Source: Croceimicrobium sp965279135 (lineage in GTDB: Bacteria; Bacteroidota; Bacteroidia; Flavobacteriales; Schleiferiaceae). From it: a stretch of 64,000 nt of DNA. Below the pieces are notes generated by a model. That model worked only from the letters and a program-made list of their open reading frames with translations. It was not told the DNA's origin and searched no databases. This document shows positions 61,358-64,000 of this stretch, one piece after another (the stretch's first letter is position 1; every line of letters begins with the position of its first letter). The DNA lies in NCBI GenBank assembly GCA_965279135.1, contig OZ257133.1:1860001-1924000 (forward strand), in the 5' to 3' direction. A program made the position numbers and the translations under genes.

Positions 61358-63199
61358 ATGTTGGGAAGGAGCTTCGCCGCTAGTTTAACCGTCCTTTTCT
61401 TTTTTGTTCTAAGCTCAGAGATTCAAGCGCAATGTTCCGCTCGGTTTAATCGCTATCCAGATAGCACCCTGCTTGTGAATTTCGGTCGACCGGTGATCGA
61501 TGCCAGGAATCTCAATCTGTTTTATGAGTATCAGTGGGACTTTGGAGATGGTAGTACACAAAGCTATTCATCATGGGCCAGAAAAATAGAACATCGTTAC
61601 AACCAAGCTGGGACATATAAAGTAAGTAGACTCGTGCGTGCAAGACGTCCGGATGGTAGTATTGCTTGTACCGACACCTTTACAAGGTACATCCTGGTAG
61701 GAAACAACACTCAAAATTGCGCTGCAAGTCTATACAGTAGGGATACTATTACATCGATGGTCTACATCATGACCGATTCAAGTGCCGCCTTCAGCAGTTC
61801 TCAAGCCCTGAGTAAAAGATTGACCTTCAATTTTGGTGGTTATGAGTATACTAGCCGAATTGCAACCCGCAGTGCGACTAATTTGCATCAGCCCGGCGAT
61901 GTTCGGGGTGGGATTGCACCTAAAGCGGGAGTAAATCGAGCTTGTTTAGGTTTACAGCTATTTGACTCTGATGATTCAGTTCACTATGAGTGTTTCGATT
62001 GCAAGGAGGTCTTCGTCGATGTGCCCTATTCGGTATCAGTTTCTGACCAATCCCTTTTTAATTCAAATACCGGTGTGGTGCATCTTGTAATGAATGGCAA
62101 CACTAATCCACCCTTAAGTGCGAATCATGTACTGGAATATTTTTGGGAGTTTCCGTCTTTGAAAATGACTTTGATAGGTAATAATCAAAGTGCATCTCTC
62201 TACCGTCCTGGCAAGTATTATTACCGAAGAGGATTTTATGTGAAGGATACCCTCAATAATCAATACTTGGGAGGGATTCTGGAATGGGATTCAATTACCG
62301 TTCTGCAAGCAAACACTTGTAAAGCCAATTTTTTACCAAAAGGGCCTACCGGAATAAATGGCCGGATGATCCGATTTGAAAACTTCAGCGCTAATCTACA
62401 CGCATTGAACACCAGTAGTCAGTTTCGATGGGATCTGGGAGACGGATCAAGCTCCACTCAACCCCATCCCACTCATATTTACGCCAACTCTGGTGCTTAT
62501 CAAGTACAGCTTATTCATGAAGTTCTAGACAGTAGTGGTATGCTTATCTGCTCCGATTCCATACTGAAAACAGTACTAATTCCATCTAACTCTCATCAAT
62601 GCCAGGCTTCATTTGTAGTCAGAGATAGCTTATCCACCAACTTCAATCTGGTTGTCCAAAACACCTCTGCACCTGCCCTAACCGATACAAACTTAGTGAT
62701 CAGCTACTTATGGGATTTCGGTGATGGTCAATCTTCTACTCATCCTTACCCTCAGCACACCTATGCCAGCAATGGCGCCTTTTTGTTATGCTTAAGTATT
62801 CAAGCGATTCACAAAACTACTGGAGATACTTGCCTACATACCTTTTGCGATACGGTGGGCATCGATAGCCTTGGAAACTTGATTTTCAAAAATGCTCAAG
62901 GCTTTTCATTAAATGTGATTGGCTCTGGATCGCTAGCTCTGCCCAATAAAGACAAAAGCAATTTTGCCTGGACCCTCTACCCTAATCCGAGCGAAGGGCA
63001 GCTCAGAATTGGGTATCTCGACCTAAATAAAGGTCCCGCGACTTTACGATTACTAGATTTACAGGGAAAGGTGATCGAAAGCTATGAACTTGAAAACACG
63101 GTTGAAATTGATTTATCGAAGATAAATCCCGGGCTCTATTTGGTGAGTATCAAGCAGAGTGAAAACCAGGCGTTCCACAGGCTGCAAATTCATAGATAG
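61358..63199 (+). CDS. PKD-domain protein with T9SS sorting domain
   Basis: This 613-residue protein has a signal peptide (about 1-24, ending IQAQ). It has three PKD-like modules marked by YQWDFGDGS (near 53), FRWDLGDGS (near 360) and YLWDFGDGQ (near 450). A central non-PKD stretch carries several cysteines (CFDCKEV). A C-terminal T9SS sorting domain completes it: WTLYPNPSEGQLRIGYLDL, then ATLRLLDLQGKVIESYELE and PGLYLVSI. It should be a secreted or surface-anchored adhesin-like protein. No catalytic domain is seen. Confidence 0.87.
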   Translation: MLGRSFAASLTVLFFFVLSSEIQAQCSARFNRYPDSTLLVNFGRPVIDARNLNLFYEYQWDFGDGSTQSYSSWARKIEHRYNQAGTYKVSRLVRARRPDGSIACTDTFTRYILVGNNTQNCAASLYSRDTITSMVYIMTDSSAAFSSSQALSKRLTFNFGGYEYTSRIATRSATNLHQPGDVRGGIAPKAGVNRACLGLQLFDSDDSVHYECFDCKEVFVDVPYSVSVSDQSLFNSNTGVVHLVMNGNTNPPLSANHVLEYFWEFPSLKMTLIGNNQSASLYRPGKYYYRRGFYVKDTLNNQYLGGILEWDSITVLQANTCKANFLPKGPTGINGRMIRFENFSANLHALNTSSQFRWDLGDGSSSTQPHPTHIYANSGAYQVQLIHEVLDSSGMLICSDSILKTVLIPSNSHQCQASFVVRDSLSTNFNLVVQNTSAPALTDTNLVISYLWDFGDGQSSTHPYPQHTYASNGAFLLCLSIQAIHKTTGDTCLHTFCDTVGIDSLGNLIFKNAQGFSLNVIGSGSLALPNKDKSNFAWTLYPNPSEGQLRIGYLDLNKGPATLRLLDLQGKVIESYELENTVEIDLSKINPGLYLVSIKQSENQAFHRLQIHR

Positions 63200-63261
63200 C
63201 CAGGCAATAGTCCAAGAGATCTGTTCATTTGATCTCGAGCTTATTCTATATTGTACCCAAT

Positions 63262-63996
63262 ATGAAGAAACTCCTTTTCATTTTGGCTCTTATTGGCCCC
63301 CTTCATAGTTTCGGGCAACTTGAAAGGGTACCCAAAGCTTGGATTGACGTAACCAAGCGCACTGACAGTATAGTGAATACCTTGAAAAATGAGGGCATCG
63401 ACTCCATCATCTCCTATTACAGACTTCGCTATCACTATGACTACTTCCACCCGGATAACAACACCGATGATCATATGTCAGCAGTGTTGATCTGGAGAAA
63501 AAACGATACAGTCTATCTTAAAAAAATCAATCAATTCTACGAGTCCCAAGCCGAGCTTAGAAATTTTCAGCTCGTTTTTGACTTTTATGATTTTAATAAG
63601 GAGGAAATTGATACGACTACGCTTCGGTTAAAACCCAAGTCAGATGGTTCGATCGTATCCATTGCCCCTGTATCAACCCACGCGAGGAGCTACTCCTTGT
63701 TCTTCAATATCGGAAAGACCGAAAGAAGGATCCGTTGGTACGATAATGATCTCGAATATCATAAAGATTATCCCCAAGCTTATCTGTTCTCGCTTTCCTC
63801 CAAACTATACCTATGGACTAAGATCATCGAGGAGGAAATAATGTACATGGATATTAACGAACGCTGGTTACCTCTTGAGTTAAAGTATCTATCTGCTGAA
63901 GAAGAGAAAGAAATGGTTAAAAAATGGATCGAGAGAGCGGAGGCCGAAATAAAAAGCTTAAAGGAAGAATTTGATTTACATGAAAAACTGGAATAG
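63262..63996 (+). CDS. Secreted protein of unknown function
   Basis: This 244-residue protein starts at the ATG at 63262, which gives a signal peptide (MKKLLFILALIGPLHSFG). The mature part is rich in charged and aromatic residues, with a helical C-terminal tail (AEEEKEMVKKWIERAEAEIK). No family is recognised. It follows the PKD gene by 62 bases on the same strand and may be co-transcribed. The stop is complete inside the window. Confidence 0.6.
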   Translation: MKKLLFILALIGPLHSFGQLERVPKAWIDVTKRTDSIVNTLKNEGIDSIISYYRLRYHYDYFHPDNNTDDHMSAVLIWRKNDTVYLKKINQFYESQAELRNFQLVFDFYDFNKEEIDTTTLRLKPKSDGSIVSIAPVSTHARSYSLFFNIGKTERRIRWYDNDLEYHKDYPQAYLFSLSSKLYLWTKIIEEEIMYMDINERWLPLELKYLSAEEEKEMVKKWIERAEAEIKSLKEEFDLHEKLE

Positions 63997-64000
63997 AACC

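Overview
The window is chromosomal DNA of a member of the Bacteroidota, most likely a marine Flavobacteriales lineage. Four things point there. Several secreted proteins end in type IX secretion (T9SS) sorting domains (YPNP start, short C-terminal beta domain). Several promoters have the Bacteroidota form TTTG-N19-TAnnTTTG. The short DUF4295 gene sits beside rpmG and rpmB. Carboxypeptidase-like regulatory domains are fused to TonB-dependent receptors. The genus cannot be fixed from the sequence alone.

Layout. 1-570 is degenerate repeat DNA. 569-6665 holds four tandem, separately terminated paralogous lipoprotein genes on the minus strand. 6875-8255 is an ECF sigma factor operon, followed by tRNA-His. 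8576-11212 is a small accessory stretch (secreted protein, two unknowns, GNAT acetyltransferase). 11460-22525 is mostly housekeeping: a glycosyltransferase with an odd start, bshB1, ndk, DUF721-recF, a TPR protein-ribH, rimO-ftsY, DUF4295-rpmG-rpmB and cinA. 23088-27990 is an envelope operon (M23 peptidase, CarboxypepD_reg protein, TonB receptor). 28092-30443 carries a coiled-coil gene, zapA, a probable 6S RNA and rny. 30427-38894 has a nucleoside phosphorylase, a universal stress protein, a four-gene photolyase operon, a two-component system, a very short T9SS protein and a family 2 glycosyltransferase. 38901-50272 includes a second TonB receptor, holA, an HsdR_N-like protein, an EI24 membrane protein, purB, aconitase, a T9SS protein, a VOC protein and the start of a TM2/DUF2752/DUF4870-like/M48 cluster that runs to 51092.

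51105-52762 contains two arrays of a roughly 124-bp hairpin-forming tandem repeat on either side of a single lipoprotein gene. A sulfotransferase, purL, plsY-clpS and tRNA-Arg follow. Just after tRNA-Arg lies a 31-bp duplication of the tRNA 3' half, split by a perfect 20-bp palindromic element. Beyond it is an AT-rich accessory segment (about 57100-61350). It holds an unknown membrane protein, a SIR2-like protein with a short HTH partner (a defence-system-like pair) and two small unknown envelope proteins. The window ends with a PKD-domain T9SS protein and a secreted unknown.

The best candidates for something undescribed are the HTH/SIR2-like pair with its palindrome, the split tRNA duplication, the paired hairpin-repeat arrays and the four-copy lipoprotein locus. 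All functional names rest on reading protein motifs by eye. No database search was run.
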